A DNA stretch of 64,000 nucleotides from NCBI GenBank assembly GCA_963556195.1, contig OY744532.1:106690583-106754582 (forward strand), in the 5' to 3' direction. Below are positions 33,307 through 45,793 of this stretch, one piece after another; positions within the stretch are counted from its first letter, which is position 1, and each line of letters begins with the position of its first letter. The stretch is from Sepiola atlantica (taxonomy: Eukaryota > Mollusca > Cephalopoda > Sepiida > Sepiolidae). Position numbers and translations under genes: made by a program. The notes under the pieces were generated by a model. That model was given only the letters and a program-made list of their open reading frames with translations, did not search any database and was not told the origin of the DNA.

Positions 33307-33955
33307 CAGCAAAAGGGAGGGCGACAGCAAGAGAGAGCAAGAGATTACGATGATTGTGCTTAAAAACGTAAATGTGCGATATAATCTTTATTGTAATAAT
33401 TAAAAAATCAGGTTTTAATATATAATTGCCTTGCTTTGTTGATTCTTACTTTTATTTTATTTCCATCCATATACTCAACAGGTGACGTATACATTTTATG
33501 AAAAGCCATTAAATAACCACGAGGAATTACTAAACGTCTAATATACATTCTCGTTTACAGTAAGTTTACGTAACAAGAAAACCCGCCACCTAGATAAATT
33601 TCCCCACTAAAAAATGTTAATATTTAAACATTGTAATTATAGTTTATAATCATAAAGAATTTTTCTTATCAATAAACTATTAAATATTTGTACATTGTGT
33701 GGGGTATATAGTTGATACTTATACTACTATGACTATTGCTAATACTAAGTCAGTTCACGGAGCTAGGAATATACAAAGAAAACCAAAACATAAAAAATGA
33801 AACTCGTAAAGGTTTCGAACATCTGCTTTCGAATGAGGGGCAAACTAACTTAGGTGGCGTCTTTGATCGGTCAACTAACGAACCTACTGGTTAGGGAAAA
33901 GCTTAATTTGTACGAATAATTCATTCTCCATGCTCTATAGGGGTCAAGGGAAAAT
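33300..33955. other. unassigned stretch
   Basis: No frame, repeat or motif that I can support. Confidence 0.4.
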
Positions 33956-33957
33956 AG

Positions 33958-34023
<66 letters not shown>

Positions 34024-34182
34024 TGATTGTTTGTTATTTGGGGAGGGGGGATAGTCGATTGGTGGTTACCGGTGCGTGTTCATAATTTGTCGCTACCTTT
34101 TGTGCACACAAAAATTAATTTATAAATTAATTAAATAAATCTGTATACCAAAGATATATTTATAAATTAATTAATTTAAAAA

Positions 34183-34266
<84 letters not shown>

Positions 34267-34269
<3 letters not shown>

Positions 34270-34640
34270 GAGGACTGTTCTAAGGGTATCCGACCTTAGA
34301 CCAGAAAAAAATATTTCAAATACGTGGTGGGGTTGTGGTCTTAATCCCCTTCAAAGTAGGGCCCTTGTGCTTGCACACACTTAGCCCACCGATCCATCAA
34401 CTGCCGGAAACACGTCTGGAAATCTCATTTTTGAATGGTGTTCATCACCGCCGTCACGTTAGATTCAACAGGTGTTTGGAGAAGATGCGATGGGTGTAAC
34501 ACAAATTAAGGAGTGGTTCAACCGATTCGAAAATGACCAGCGTTCTGGCAGGCCCCAAACTGTTCGGCGTGCAGCTGTTGTTGAGAGGGTGCGAAGAAAA
34601 AGATAATGTGGAACGCGACGGCGGAGATGAACACCATTCC
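34267..34640. mobile_element. internally deleted mariner, copy 2, inner segment inverted
   Basis: It starts after TA with ACGAGGACTGTTCTAAGGG, an inverted-repeat end like copy 1. The transposase C-terminus is on the minus strand (RWAKCVQAQGPYFEGD-stop), as in copy 1. The N-terminal piece, however, is on the plus strand: FGEDAMGVTQIKEWFNRF, then AAVVERVRRKR-stop at about 34467-34610. The flipped piece is bracketed by GGTGTTCATC-CCGCCGTCACGTT and AACGCGACGGCGGAGATGAA. Confidence 0.85.
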
Positions 34641-34699
34641 AAAAGAAGAATGGCTCACATGATCTGCGTACACAATAAAAACAGCACAATTTAAAGGCA

Positions 34700-35700
34700 T
34701 TGTATGAACACGAAATAATGAGCGCGACTATGTGTGTGTCGTTGGGATCTTGTCGCTAACGTCTACATCTGAGATAAATTCCCATCTTCCAAATTCAGAA
34801 TATTAGCTTAAACTAACTCCGCCGTACGAATGCTCTACCTCGGAGCTTTGTGATCAATCTGCCCGTCGTGATCATTTACTGTTAATCTCCGTCATCGATC
34901 TCCTGAACTTGTCAAGGTCATTCACCGCCGACCTGCCCGTCGATGTCTACCATCTAGCAAAAATCCGATACACTCGGTCTTTTCTCAGTTACTCTCAGCT
35001 TATTTGAACCGGAAGTAAATACTTCCTTCCGAATTCTCTATCTTGACCCTCTCTTCGACCATTAATGTCTAACTCTCTCCGGCGCTGCTTTGTCTGTGTA
35101 GCACAATGGGTGCATTACTTTCGTATTGTCATTTACTTCTTAGCTAATAATGTCCTTTCATCTCGGATGGGGCTGTTATAGTATCACATGTGCATCTCTG
35201 AAAAAAATTAAAGAAGTCGACGCCATCTTTAATTATGTGTACATTTTCTTTTCCTAGATTGCGTCACGGATCATTCAAAGCCAATAAAAACGTCTGGAAT
35301 ATGATTGACAACCGGTGTATATGGAGAAAGTGTATATTATTATTTTAGTCCCGGTGTGCGTGCGTGGATGAAGATTACGCATCAGTTAGTGAGTGCCGAC
35401 TTCTCCGCCTTTCTTTATGGATGACAAAACAATGAAAAATTGACCCGGACAAAATATTAAAATCGGTAAAATCGAGTTAAAATGTTTTCGTGTTTTGACG
35501 GAAACGGACGAATAATCACGAAATAGATTTTTATATTCGTTTTGTTATTAAAGCAATTCAACTCAAAGTAATAGAGGAATTTGCGTTTTTACTTTGATTG
35601 AATGATGTTTGAAAAGAAATTCAGTTTTAATTAATCAGCCGTTAGTCATAATTAACTGAACAGGTCATCAACCTCACGCTCTTAGCTATCTATGTATTTA
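34700..35700. other. unassigned stretch, richer in CpG than its surroundings
   Basis: 34720-35110 has many CG dinucleotides (GCCGACCTGCCCGTCGATG) against the AT-rich background. No frame of length or known domain. It may be a promoter, a non-coding gene or a decayed element. Confidence 0.4.
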
Positions 35701-35860
35701 TCTTTCCCCATCTCTTACTCTACTATTCTTAATATATCTGTGGGAATTTAGAAAAATACTGACTTTTTTCCAGCGTCTTCATGTAATTTAAATACCTGTG
35801 CTGTACCCACCACAAACATATATGTAAATTAGATGGAAAAATAATAAGAACATTTACTTC

Positions 35861-35864
<4 letters not shown>

Positions 35865-35908
<44 letters not shown>

Positions 35909-35909
35909 G
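35865..35909. repeat. (AAT)n microsatellite
   Basis: Fifteen or so AAT units, just before the L3 LINE tail. Confidence 0.95.
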
Positions 35910-36471
35910 TCTGAGACCATACAACGGACGGCAATGACGAAAACAGCTGAAATCTTAAGGAAATTCCTTGAATGCGGAAACCAACCCACATAAACTATGA
36001 ACACCAACAAGCCATGTGGAAATTGCAACAGAAATATAACAAAAACATGAAAGAAACATCACGTGAACCCGAGAGAACTGAAACTGCAGGAAATCTTAGA
36101 AACTGTGCCTTACCCCCCTCCCCCCCAAAAAAAATAGAAAAAGAAAAAAGATGACATCAGCCTCTGCTGATACCACTTAAAATAGTTGTGAATGGTCAAG
36201 GAGTATAGAAAGACCGAAGAGAGAAAGCACTAAATAGACCTCCACTGGAAGAATGCGGAGATGACTGAGATCTTGAGGAGACTTATTGCCACCCGAATCT
36301 CAGAAAATACGAATGGTCGTTGCTAGCGAGAAATCAATGGTAAACGGCGTTTGCGATAATACAAAGTCATTTACAATGGTTATTGAAAAAGGTGGAGAAT
36401 ACTGAAAATATGGGGAGACTTGTTGTCAATCAGACTCGAGGGAACACCTGGCCTGTGTGAACACTCATAGT
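35910..36471 (+). mobile_element. LINE L3, last codons and 3' tail, copy 3
   Basis: KTAEILRKFLEC near 35940 resembles the ILRK-LE end of the L3 ORF. The 3' tail follows from about 36160, with the two diverged 115-bp units (CCACTGGAAGAATGCGGAG, GCGAGAAATCAATGGTAAAC, then GGTGGAGAATACTG and GGGGAGACTTGTTGTCA). It ends at an AAT array. Confidence 0.7.
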
Positions 36472-36628
<157 letters not shown>

Positions 36629-36684
36629 TTATTTACTTATTTTTTGTTTTTTTTAATTAATTACATTTTTTTTTAAATGGTGCC

Positions 36685-37022
36685 GGCCTAGGCTGACACC
36701 AGACAAAATATTTGTAGAGGGTCGAGGAGGCTGAGAAGACCGAGGAGGGACAGCACAAACCAGACCTCCACTGGAAAAGTGCAGAGAATGGTGGGACCTT
36801 GGGGAGTCATATTGCCACCCAAATCCCAGAGAAGACCAATTGTCCTTACCAGCGATAAATCAATGGTAAGAGGTTGTTGCGATACCGCATCGTTATCGAA
36901 AAGAGGTGAAGAATACTGGAAATCTGGGGAGGCTTGTTGTCACTCAGACTCCAGGTAATACCACTGGTTATCGTCGGTGAGCAATCACTGACGATGATCT
37001 GTGTGAGAACCCATAGGGAGTA
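36685..37022 (+). mobile_element. LINE L3 3' tail, copy 4
   Basis: Repeats the tail: GGCTGACACCAGACA, CCTCCACTGGAAAAGTGCAG, AGCGATAAATCAATGGTAAG, GGGGAGGCTTGTTGTCACTC, then a long AAT array (37026-37106). Two tails in the same orientation in a row suggest nested or tandem insertion. Confidence 0.75.
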
Positions 37023-37024
37023 CA

Positions 37025-37025
<1 letters not shown>

Positions 37026-37106
<81 letters not shown>
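37026..37106. repeat. (AAT)n microsatellite
   Basis: Terminal array of the L3 tail. Confidence 0.96.
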
Positions 37107-37107
<1 letters not shown>

Positions 37108-37199
37108 AGTAAATATACTGATTAGTTTTAGTTATTCAAAAGGAATGTCTAAACAGAAATGTCAAAGTCTACGAATTTTCGACTGACATCAAAGTAGAA

Positions 37200-37760
37200 T
37201 GAATAATGGTAGTGGGTGGTATGACCCAACGGGTCACGGCTACAGCTAGTAATAGCCGTTTGTCACGGAAAAATCCGAACCGCAAATACACAGATATACA
37301 AACATATTCGTACGTAAATAGACGCAAGCCAAACAAAACATACCAAAGATCCGCCCACGTTATTGGATGTCGTCACGCTTGAAAACCAAAATGGAGGAGT
37401 GTCTCTTTTGTGGCCTTGAAACGTGACGCATAACAAAAGTGTAATCCATATAAAGCCGGTGTGAAATCGAACGATACGCGGTGTGTTGTATATATTATAT
37501 ACGATGAACTGAAGAGGAATTACCCGATTGCGTTCTCATCTCTCACACGATATCTGTGGAGTAGCTAACTGTAATCGTATCTTATTGCAATCATTGAAAT
37601 GAGACGAGTGTTGTGACAGGACAGATCATCGTATTTGCTCACAATTGCCCGATTAACCGACAGTCACTGGTCGAGTAGATCTTCCTACTGGTTCACCCTT
37701 CCTATTCAACTGATCTAACTTCGTGTGACTTTCTTTCATTTCCTCAAATTCAAGGGGTTC
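37200..37760 (+). other. possible LTR (uncertain)
   Basis: A stretch of more even base composition has TATAAAGCCGG at about 37453. After about 290 bp it reaches TTCAAGGGGTTCGTCGGGG, which looks like the start of a retrotransposon leader or primer-binding region. No second LTR or gag-pol frame is visible, and neither end is clear. Confidence 0.3.
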
Positions 37761-38177
37761 GTCGGGGTAGCCCATCAAGAAGACAGTAACGACGGAACAG
37801 AGAGGAAACCTCGCGCTGGAAATCTATTGGAAAACACTTTTTCAAAAACGAAATCTACCACAAAATTTTATTTATTTTTTTCTAATAAGGAAATCTGTTT
37901 CTTAAAGAAATTGTCTAATCAACTGAAGTTTAAGAATAAACTGGATGATTTATGAAATAATGCCTAAAAAAATAGTTTACAACGATATTCCTAGGGTCTA
38001 TTGGATGAAATATCATGACTATTTTTATCTATATATTTTACTCACAGTAAAATACATTCTAAAATATTCCTCATTTTTTAATCCATTTACGTATGAAAAG
38101 AAATGTTTTATTCATTTTAATTGTTTTAATTTGTCGGAATTGACATTAACTCACCAAGTTACCTATCGCTTCTATTT

Positions 38178-38420
38178 GTCATTCTCACTCTCGCTCTCGC
38201 TCTCACTCTAACTCTCGCTCTCGCTCTCGCTCTCACTCTCACTCTCACTCTCGCTCTCGCTCTCGCTCTCGCTCTCACTCTAACTTTCGCTCTCGCTCTC
38301 GCTCTAACTCTAACTCTCACTCTCGCTCTCATTCTCACTCTAACTCTCACTCTCGCTCTCACTCTCGCTCTCGCTCTCATTCTCACTCTAACTCTCACTC
38401 TCACTCTCACTCTCACTCTT

Positions 38421-38462
<42 letters not shown>

Positions 38463-38668
38463 GCTCTCATTCTCACTCTAACTCTCACTCTCGCTCTCAC
38501 TCTCGCTCTCATTCTCACTCTAACTCTCACTCTCGCTCTCGCTCTCATTCTCACTCTCATTCTCACTCTCGCTCTCGCTCTCACTCTCACTCTCACTCTC
38601 GCTCTCACTCTTGCTCTCGCTCTCGCTCTCACTCTTACTCTTGCTCTCATTCTCGCTCTCACTCTCGC
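38178..38668. repeat. hexamer satellite (TCTCRC)n, about 490 bp
   Basis: CTCGCT and CTCACT hexamers with some CTAACT, CTTGCT and CATTCT variants. Because the period is 6, it is open in several frames (Arg-Ala/Arg-Val on the minus strand). It is not a protein gene. Confidence 0.96.
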
Positions 38669-38742
38669 TAAGTGCAGGTTTGTTCTTTTATACGGTGTTT
38701 GTTACGCTCTCCTTGCTCTCTTTTTCTCTATCTATCTTTCTA

Positions 38743-38782
<40 letters not shown>

Positions 38783-38785
38783 CAT

Positions 38786-38824
<39 letters not shown>

Positions 38825-38879
38825 AAGAGGGGTATAGAAGGCTATCACAATGCAAAAAATAGAAATATGTCGGCGTTTA

Positions 38880-39256
38880 GAAGTAAGACAAAAACAAGTG
38901 ATTTTCTTATATATATTTTTTCAAAACATTTTTTTAATAATGTTTCTTATATAGCAAATCTTACTTGATTAGGCATGACTTCAACACTGTGATGTAATGT
39001 GTGTGACCGTGTTCCATAATATATTTCGAGGAAGACCTCTTTGTCAAATTGTAGGTGTTTCAAATCTTTAAAAAAACATGCGGTTGGCAATATTGCTTAT
39101 AACGCAGTAAATATTAATATCCGCAGCGAATGTAATAAAACTAAAACTATAACTGATTGTTAATTGTTTTTTTAATTTTAATTACTTTTTTTCTCTGGAT
39201 ATTTTATATTTGACTCAACTGATGAAGTGCTATATATTTATATCTATATATATCTA

Positions 39257-39318
<62 letters not shown>

Positions 39319-39960
39319 CGGATCCTATTTCGCATTTATTAAAACAAAAACAAAAGTTCATTGCCCTTGTTTCCCCGAGTGCAAATAAATGCGTAGTTTT
39401 CCCCTCGTATAAATTCTAATCCAAAACCAAGCTCACCATTTTCTTCGCACGCGTTTAATGTTTGCATCTATCGCCAAGTTAGGTTGACTGGGTTTGTTGT
39501 TGTTATTTTGATCTACTTCGCATACGACACGATATTGTTTTATATTGTTCATCTAATATGATATCTATGACTAGCCAATTTCATTTGTTATTGTTGTAAT
39601 GTGTTATTGGGAATATGATTATGCACTTAGCTACAATTTAGTTGAAAACATAAGTAAATGAGGTAAAAATCGATGAATGTACAGTTTTCTAATTTCAATT
39701 ATTTTAAGTATAAAAATATTAAAACTGTTCCCCTCAATCACCAATAGGTGTTGTTTTTGCATTTATTGATATTAAAAAAGCACATTTATCAATTTACTTA
39801 CAACCATAATCATACGCGTTTATCGCTGTTCCAATTCTTTCTTTTTATAATGTCCAATTCTCAACAGTCGCGGTTACTGCTATTAATAACACATCACTCT
39901 ATATTCCCGGGCCTTACATATAGATGACGTCAAAAACAAAAAGAAATAGATATGATTGTT
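38880..39960. other. unassigned AT-rich region
   Basis: CTGATGAAGTGC at 39219 is a hammerhead first half cut off by a TA array. Nothing else was recognised. Confidence 0.4.
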
Positions 39961-39974
39961 ATCAAGTACTAACC

Positions 39975-40118
39975 TTCAAATAACATATAGATGGTCCCAC
40001 TAATAAAAAATCCATATGATTTTTATAAAGTACTAACCTTCAAATAACATATAGATGGTCCCACTAATAAAAAATCCATATGATTTTTATAAAGTACTAA
40101 CCTTCAAATAACATTTGT
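39975..40118. repeat. 62-bp tandem repeat, 2.3 copies
   Basis: AAGTACTAACCTTCAAATAA, then CATATAGATGGTCCCACTAA and AAAAATCCATATGATTTT are repeated almost identically. The third copy breaks off at TAACATTTG. Confidence 0.93.
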
Positions 40119-40174
40119 GAAAATTTGAGTCCAATCGGATTATTAGTTTATGAATTACAGTTATTTTAGCGAAG

Positions 40175-40700
40175 CTACTGTTGCAACATTTCAAAACAAT
40201 TGAAAAAATCTGAATTTTGCGTGTTGATAAAGCATCGCTTTCTGATGAAAAAAATACTGTCCAAGCAAAGTAATCGCTTTATAAGTGTCGTCCGGACTCT
40301 GACTAACCGACGGATAAGTGGTGATATGCTGACTTTAAACGCGACCGTACAGACACAAATGATGCTGGAGGCTAAAATGGCCCAAATTCGGCAGTTGTCC
40401 TAGAAAAAAAATTTTTTAATTCACAAATTCGTTTTGGTGAGTCGTAAATTGAAGTTGCGTGAGATAGCAAAGGAGTTAAAAATATCAGAAGGCAGTGAAT
40501 TCACGATTTTGCGTGAGCGTTTGATTAATAAAAAATCTGTGTTCAAAATGAGTGCCGCGTTTGCTCACAGCCGATCAAAGACAACAACACGTCGACGATT
40601 CAGAGCGTTGTTTCAAACTGTTTTAACGCGACAAAAAAGGAGTGTTTTTTGCGTCAGTCTGTCACAATGGATGAAACATGGATCCACTAATTGATCTGCA
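40175..40700 (+). pseudogene. mariner-type transposase remnant
   Basis: KSEFCVLIKHRFLMKK begins the N-terminal helix-turn-helix region. After a frame break come KLKLREIAKELKISEG, ALFQTV and TMDETWIH, ending near 40690. The D in MDETWIH corresponds to a catalytic Asp of mariner transposases. The C-terminal third is absent, and frameshifts make it dead. It is a different mariner lineage from 13.1 and 34.3 kb. Confidence 0.75.
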
Positions 40701-40793
40701 GTAAAATATTCTTTGTTTAATATAAGTAATATGTCTAAAAGAAGATAGTTATTCCCTTTAAAATAAAAACCATATGTTTTCCCCTTTTTTACA

Positions 40794-40895
40794 GGAGGTT
40801 ATACACAAGGTCAGGTGATGTTTTGAAAAGCCAACCCACTAGCAGTCCCGTCGGCATTCACCTAACCTAACCCATTCTGAGAGAGAAGATAAAAC
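40794..40895 (-). mobile_element. decayed U2-type SINE fragment
   Basis: AGGAGGTTATACACAAGGTC and GCAGTCCCGTCGGCATTC are the tail and body in minus orientation. The rest is deleted. Confidence 0.5.
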
Positions 40896-40899
40896 CTGA

Positions 40900-41380
40900 G
40901 AGTGTGAAACTCCTAGAAGTGAACAGGACCATACCTCAGTCCAACACCAACAAAGCCACTGTTGAACTATTTTCACATGACTGTGACAATAGTCTATTTA
41001 GATCTGTTTTCAAAAGGAATATGCCTAAAACACTGATCCTCAATCTCCGGTCCATCCCTGTAAATCATTCACGGCAAGAACTCAGCATCAACAACAATTA
41101 CAAAGAACCTTCTTTTATTTCTTCTTGTGCCTAACATCAATCGGAATGTCAATGAACAGCTTTTGTTAAAAGAATTTCACATCTATGGAACACATTACTA
41201 CGAGACTGCTTCCCGACAGACTACAACATGGTCGTCTTGAAATCCAATGTCAACAAATATTTGTCATAATTTTTTTTCATGAGTCATCAAACTTTGTAAT
41301 TTCATTCATCATTTTAAATCCTCTCATAATATTCTTCATTATTAAACTGGCAATCTATTCATCTCAATAACCCTTATGCT
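40900..41380 (+). pseudogene. LINE family C, ORF2 end and 3' UTR
   Basis: NHSRQELSI near 41070, then AFVKRISHLWNTLLRDCFPT and DYNMVVLKSNVNKYLS-stop near 41270. The 3' UTR follows with AATCCTCTCATAATATTCTTC. This is the best copy of the family's C-terminus in the window. Confidence 0.75.
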
Positions 41381-41429
41381 CGAGTGGCCTTCTGGCCTCG
41401 GTAATTGGTGGCTCATTAGTAAACCTGAA

Positions 41430-41655
41430 AGAAAAGAGAAGTTGTTTATCTTCCTCCCACAAGATAAGATGTGACACAAGGTCGGGAAAGTGGGATTTGA
41501 CAAACCAGCGCTCAACAATTTGAGCACTCTGGTCATTTAAAAATTGCCTAGGCAGCCCCGTCAGCATTCCCCGGTAGGGGCGCATCAGGCGATTAGCAAT
41601 AAACTAACCCCTTCTCAAAGGGTGAGAAGGCAAAGCCTGGGAGGGTGACACACTG
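41430..41655 (-). mobile_element. U2-type SINE, 5'-truncated
   Basis: Minus orientation: body with CCCTACCGGGGAATGCTGAC, GGGGCTGCCTAGGCAATTTTT and TCCCGACCTTGTGTCACATC, then TATCTTGTGGGAGGAAG. The U2 head is missing. Confidence 0.7.
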
Positions 41656-42119
41656 GAATTGGAGATACGTAAACAAAATTACGTCATTGATTTTTGTCGA
41701 GTAGTTTCAACGTGATTTTCGGTGGCGTAAAAATATAACATGGGGATCGTTTTTGCTTTCAACGCTGGAGGGGGGCGTCGAAGATGCGTCTACAGGAAAT
41801 TTCATTGATTTTTATCGATTAATTTTCACGTGATGCAAACACTGGTTATTGAATTTCGGTCGATTGATATTTACCACAATCCTACAAGAAATGCATTTCT
41901 GATTTTTGAAAAATGACGATTTATGTTCTGATTTTTCAACATTGGATATTGCATAACACATTCTCGATGATCGAAGACACTTGACAGAATCTTTCGAGAA
42001 TCTCCATCGAGTAGCTTCCACATGATATAAACAAGAACATGAGTCAGTGATGAGACTGTATACGTCCACCTGACAGCGTAAGGATAGGCAACAGTCTTAT
42101 CTGGATCTTACCTCTTCAT

Positions 42120-42545
42120 ATTGTATAAATGATTTCTGATAACTCTAAAACTATTTATCTGATCGGGCTGAAATTGTGCATGGTAGTTACTGCTATCAAA
42201 GAGAATCTGATCCATATATTAAATTTGGAATAATTGAAAGTTTAAATTCCGTCAAAAATTCGACCGTGACCAAATCTTTCACGGTCAAAGGTCATATAAG
42301 ATGCGAGGCTTCATTGGCTATATTATGGGTCAAGTAGTGAGTCTCTAGGATGAATTAAAACTAAGTTATCGCCTAAAATGTAAGTTTGGGAAAACACATT
42401 TTCCGTGACCTTGACTTTCACATTTGACATAGATATCTCAAAATTGAATCAGTCGATATTTTTACCAAGTTTTGTGACGATTGGTCAAGCGATTATGACG
42501 TTTGGCTGTACACAAACAAACTCGGCCGAAAACATAACCTCCTTA
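42120..42545 (-). repeat. dispersed molluscan-type repeat, copy 2
   Basis: Minus strand begins GGAGGTTATGTTTTCGGCCG, GTTTGTTTGTGTACAGCC and ACAAAACTTGGTAAAAATAT, and has GTCAAGGTCACGGAAAATG. Same family as 6150-6560. Confidence 0.6.
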
Positions 42546-42767
42546 CCGTAGGTAATAACTATGGTTTCAAAGTAAATCCATATAATGGAAATGTAAGGAG
42601 TGTAATGTGAATTATTACCTGTTGTAGACAGTTACATTTGTATGCTATATCAAAGAACAGATACTGCAGTCGTTAAGTAGGTAATGTTAGTTTTCCTTTT
42701 CTGTAAGTATTTTAATAGCATTATATACATTAGAGTAATCATTCTAAATGGATGCAATATGCTTAGA

Positions 42768-43355
42768 TTCTGGTTCTACATCGAACAAGATATCCAAAAG
42801 CTTGTTATGTTTGTCGAGAAGTAATTAGAAACCAAGGCCATGCCTATAACAGGCCAAGAGATCTAACATTTGGGAGACTCTAATGGGAGTAAGGTTTCCA
42901 GTCTGTCAGCAGATATTTTTCAGGTGCTAATACTTCTGCAAAAATTCTGAAAGGGAATTTTAACCCATCAAATTTATTTCAACTTAGGACCTTTATTACA
43001 TCATAAACTTAGGACCTTTATTACATCATAAACTTAGGACCTTTATTACATCATAAACTTAGGACCTTTATTACATCATAAACTTAGGACCTTTATTACA
43101 TCATAAACTTAGGACCTTTATTACATCATAAACTTAGGATCTTTATTGCATCATAAACTTAGGACCTTTATTACATCATAAACTTATGACCTTTATCACA
43201 TCATAAACTCAGGACCTTTATTACCTCATAAACTTAGGGCATTTATTACATCATAAACTTAGGACCTTTATTACATCATAAACTTAGGACCTTTATTACA
43301 TCATAAATTACATTTAGATTATAACTTTGTGAGTCTACAGTAAAAAGTAAAAATG
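42768..43355 (+). repeat. duplicated repeat D carrying a 25-bp minisatellite
   Basis: The flanks (ACATCGAACAAGATATCC, GAAACCAAGGCCATGCCTAT and AATTTATTTCAAC before; AAATTACATTTAGATTATAA after) are found again at 45794-46060. Here the 25-bp unit ACTTAGGACCTTTATTACAT-CATAA is repeated about 13 times (42985-43306). The paralogue has a single unit. Confidence 0.9.
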
Positions 43356-43699
43356 TAATTTTATTGTAAAGTATTAAAAATTATTGTAATTTTATAATTT
43401 TAGTTAATACCTGATCTAGACAGCTACATTTTCTAGTTAAATAGAAGAACAGATACTGCAGTCGTTAAATAAGTAATGTTAGTTTTACCTTTATGTAAGT
43501 GTTAGTCATAGCGTTTATTAATGTATTCTTAACGAGAGGCGAACGAACGTATTCATGTTTCTCAAATTCCCTACTCAAATACAAAAAATTCTCATAATAT
43601 TTTACATTATTTTAGGATTTAAGAGTCATCAAATCTACATTTGTCTCGGGCATCCCCAGGTTACTCTGTCCGTCACTGGTTACTTTTCTGCAGACGATC

Positions 43700-44758
43700 A
43701 AATGTGTATATGTAAAGGATATCACATTTGTATATGTAAAGGATATCACATTTGTATATGTGAAAGATATCACATTTGTATATGTGAAAGATATCACATT
43801 TGTATATGTAAAGGATATCACATTTGTATATGTAAAGGATATCACATTTGTATATGTAAAGGATATCAAATTTGTATATGTAAAGAATATCAAATTTGTA
43901 TATGTAAAGGATATCAAATGTTTATATGTAAAGGATATCAAATTTGTATATGTAAAGGATATCACATTTGTATATGTAAAGGATATCACATTTGTATATG
44001 TAAAGGATATCAAATTTGTATATGTAAAGGATATCAAATGTTTATATGTAAAGGATATCAAATTTGTATATGTAAAGGATATCACATTTGTATATGTAAA
44101 GGATATCAAATGTTTATATGTAAGGGATATCAAATTTGTATATGTAAAGGATATCAAATTTGTATATGTAAAGGATATCACATTTGTATATGTAAAGGAT
44201 ATCACATTTGTATATGTAAAGGATATCAAATGTGTATATGTAAAGGATATCAAATTTGTATATGTAAAGGATATCACATTTGTATATGTAAAGGATATCA
44301 CATTTGTATATGTAAAGGATATCAAATTTGTATATGTAAAGGATATCAAATGTTTATATGTAAAGGATATCAAATTTGTATATGTAAAGGATATCACATT
44401 TGTATATGTAAAGGATATCAAATGTTTATATGTAAGGGATATCAAATTTGTATATGTAAAGGATATCAAATTTGTATATGTAAAGGATATCACATTTGTA
44501 TATGTAAAGGATATCACATTTGTATATGTAAAGGATATCAAATGTGTATATGTAAAGGATATCAAATTTGTATATGTAAAGGATATCAAATGTTTATATG
44601 CAAAGGATATCAAATTTGTATATGTAAAGGATATCAAATTTGTATATGTAAAGGATATCAAATGTTTATATGTAAAGGATATCAAATTTGTATATGTAAA
44701 GGATATCACATTTGTATATGTAAAGTATATCAAATGTTTATATGTAAAGGATATCTGC
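43700..44758. repeat. 24-bp minisatellite, about 44 units, with higher-order structure
   Basis: Unit: TATATGTAAAGGATATCAMA followed by TTTG. Variants are ATCACATTTG, ATCAAATTTG and ATCAAATGTTTA. A rare variant TGTAAGGGATATC occurs at 44121 and 44433, exactly 312 bp (13 units) apart within matching neighbourhoods, so a 13-unit block was duplicated. Because 24 is a multiple of 3, the array is open in several frames (429, 373 and 333 codons). I do not regard these as genes. Confidence 0.95.
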
Positions 44759-44769
44759 TAATATATATA

Positions 44770-45400
44770 AAAGTCAATGTCTGCTTATGTGTTATAGAAA
44801 TCGATATGTTAAGTGTCATGCGATTAAAATACGTTTCAATATAGGGTAAATTTTTTTAACAGAATCTAAAATCACCATTTAAATATTCACCTGAGTCCAT
44901 CTGAGGTCAGTAGGGACAATTATCGGTTCGGTCGATGAAATTCATTTTTTAATAGATTTTATTCGTTTTATAAAACAAAAATTAAATTAAACAAAGAATA
45001 TCTCAGTGAAGAATGTATTTACAAAAATAATTTTAATTCGTTTCTGCTATCAAAGAGAGAACGCCACGTGTAAAAGAAGAACGTTTACAATATATGTGTA
45101 TTTTGAACGAATATTGAAGGTTTGTTTAAATTGTACTCGCAAAAGTTTTTTTTAGAATTACGAAGTTTAAGGAACTATTTCAAGACATTCGCAGAGTAAT
45201 TTTGACAAGCATAAGCATGGAATCGGATATAAAAAATATCTAACGAACTCAGCATTTCAATGAGTACAATCTTTGTAAAACTTTTATTCAGTCCAAATAA
45301 AGTATATTGCCAATTAGAAGTAAGGAGCTACTGTGTTTAACGGCCAGATTTGTAAGGGGAATCCAAAGTAAAGAGTTCTGCAGTAAGATGTTTGTTCACA
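44770..45400. other. unassigned AT-rich region
   Basis: No feature recognised. The part from about 45410 onward resembles 47380-47510 (see next entry). Confidence 0.4.
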
Positions 45401-45409
45401 TTACATTTA

Positions 45410-45570
45410 AATTTCTGTATATTAGTACAGTCGGGGAAAGAGGGAGCACGGAGAGTATTTTAAAGGCTAGCGGTTCGAGGAATTAAACTATTTGAACATA
45501 AAGTGTTTTTGGCATCTAGAAACTTCTACAATGAAGGGGTGCAATTTTGTTGCTAGTCGGGTGTGTCGGG
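45410..45570. repeat. repeat shared with 47380-47510
   Basis: ACAGTCGGGGAAAGAGGGAG, GTTTTTGGCATCTAGAAACT and AATGAAGGGGTGCAATTTTG-type blocks align with ACAATCGGGGAGACAGAGAT, GGATATCTACAGTGATAGGG and TGGGATTTTGCTGCTAG at 47.4-47.5 kb. Possibly the end of the Tc1-like element there. Confidence 0.5.
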
Positions 45571-45793
45571 GGTATTTACGTTGGGGGTACAAATGCAGTA
45601 AGCTCATCGGAGCACAGTAAGATTACGGTGATGAAACAGGGGCTGGAGGTTGGTAGACAGTGCGGAACCTATTCTGTTACATATGTTTTTTTGTACCCTG
45701 TCCAAGAAAGATACACTAGTGGTTGGCTCACCATCTCAGATGTGGAATTAGAGTCATCATTCGGAAATGGATGAAATAGGCTTTTATTCGTGT

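Noticed and set aside
38159..38662. 167-codon Arg-rich frame
   Set aside because: Hexamer satellite (TCTCRC)n. The period of 6 keeps the frame open.
43555..44844. 429-codon open frame (Cys/Lys/Gly/Tyr repeats)
   Set aside because: It coincides with a 24-bp tandem repeat that is open in several frames on both strands. No signal peptide, domain or conserved start is visible.
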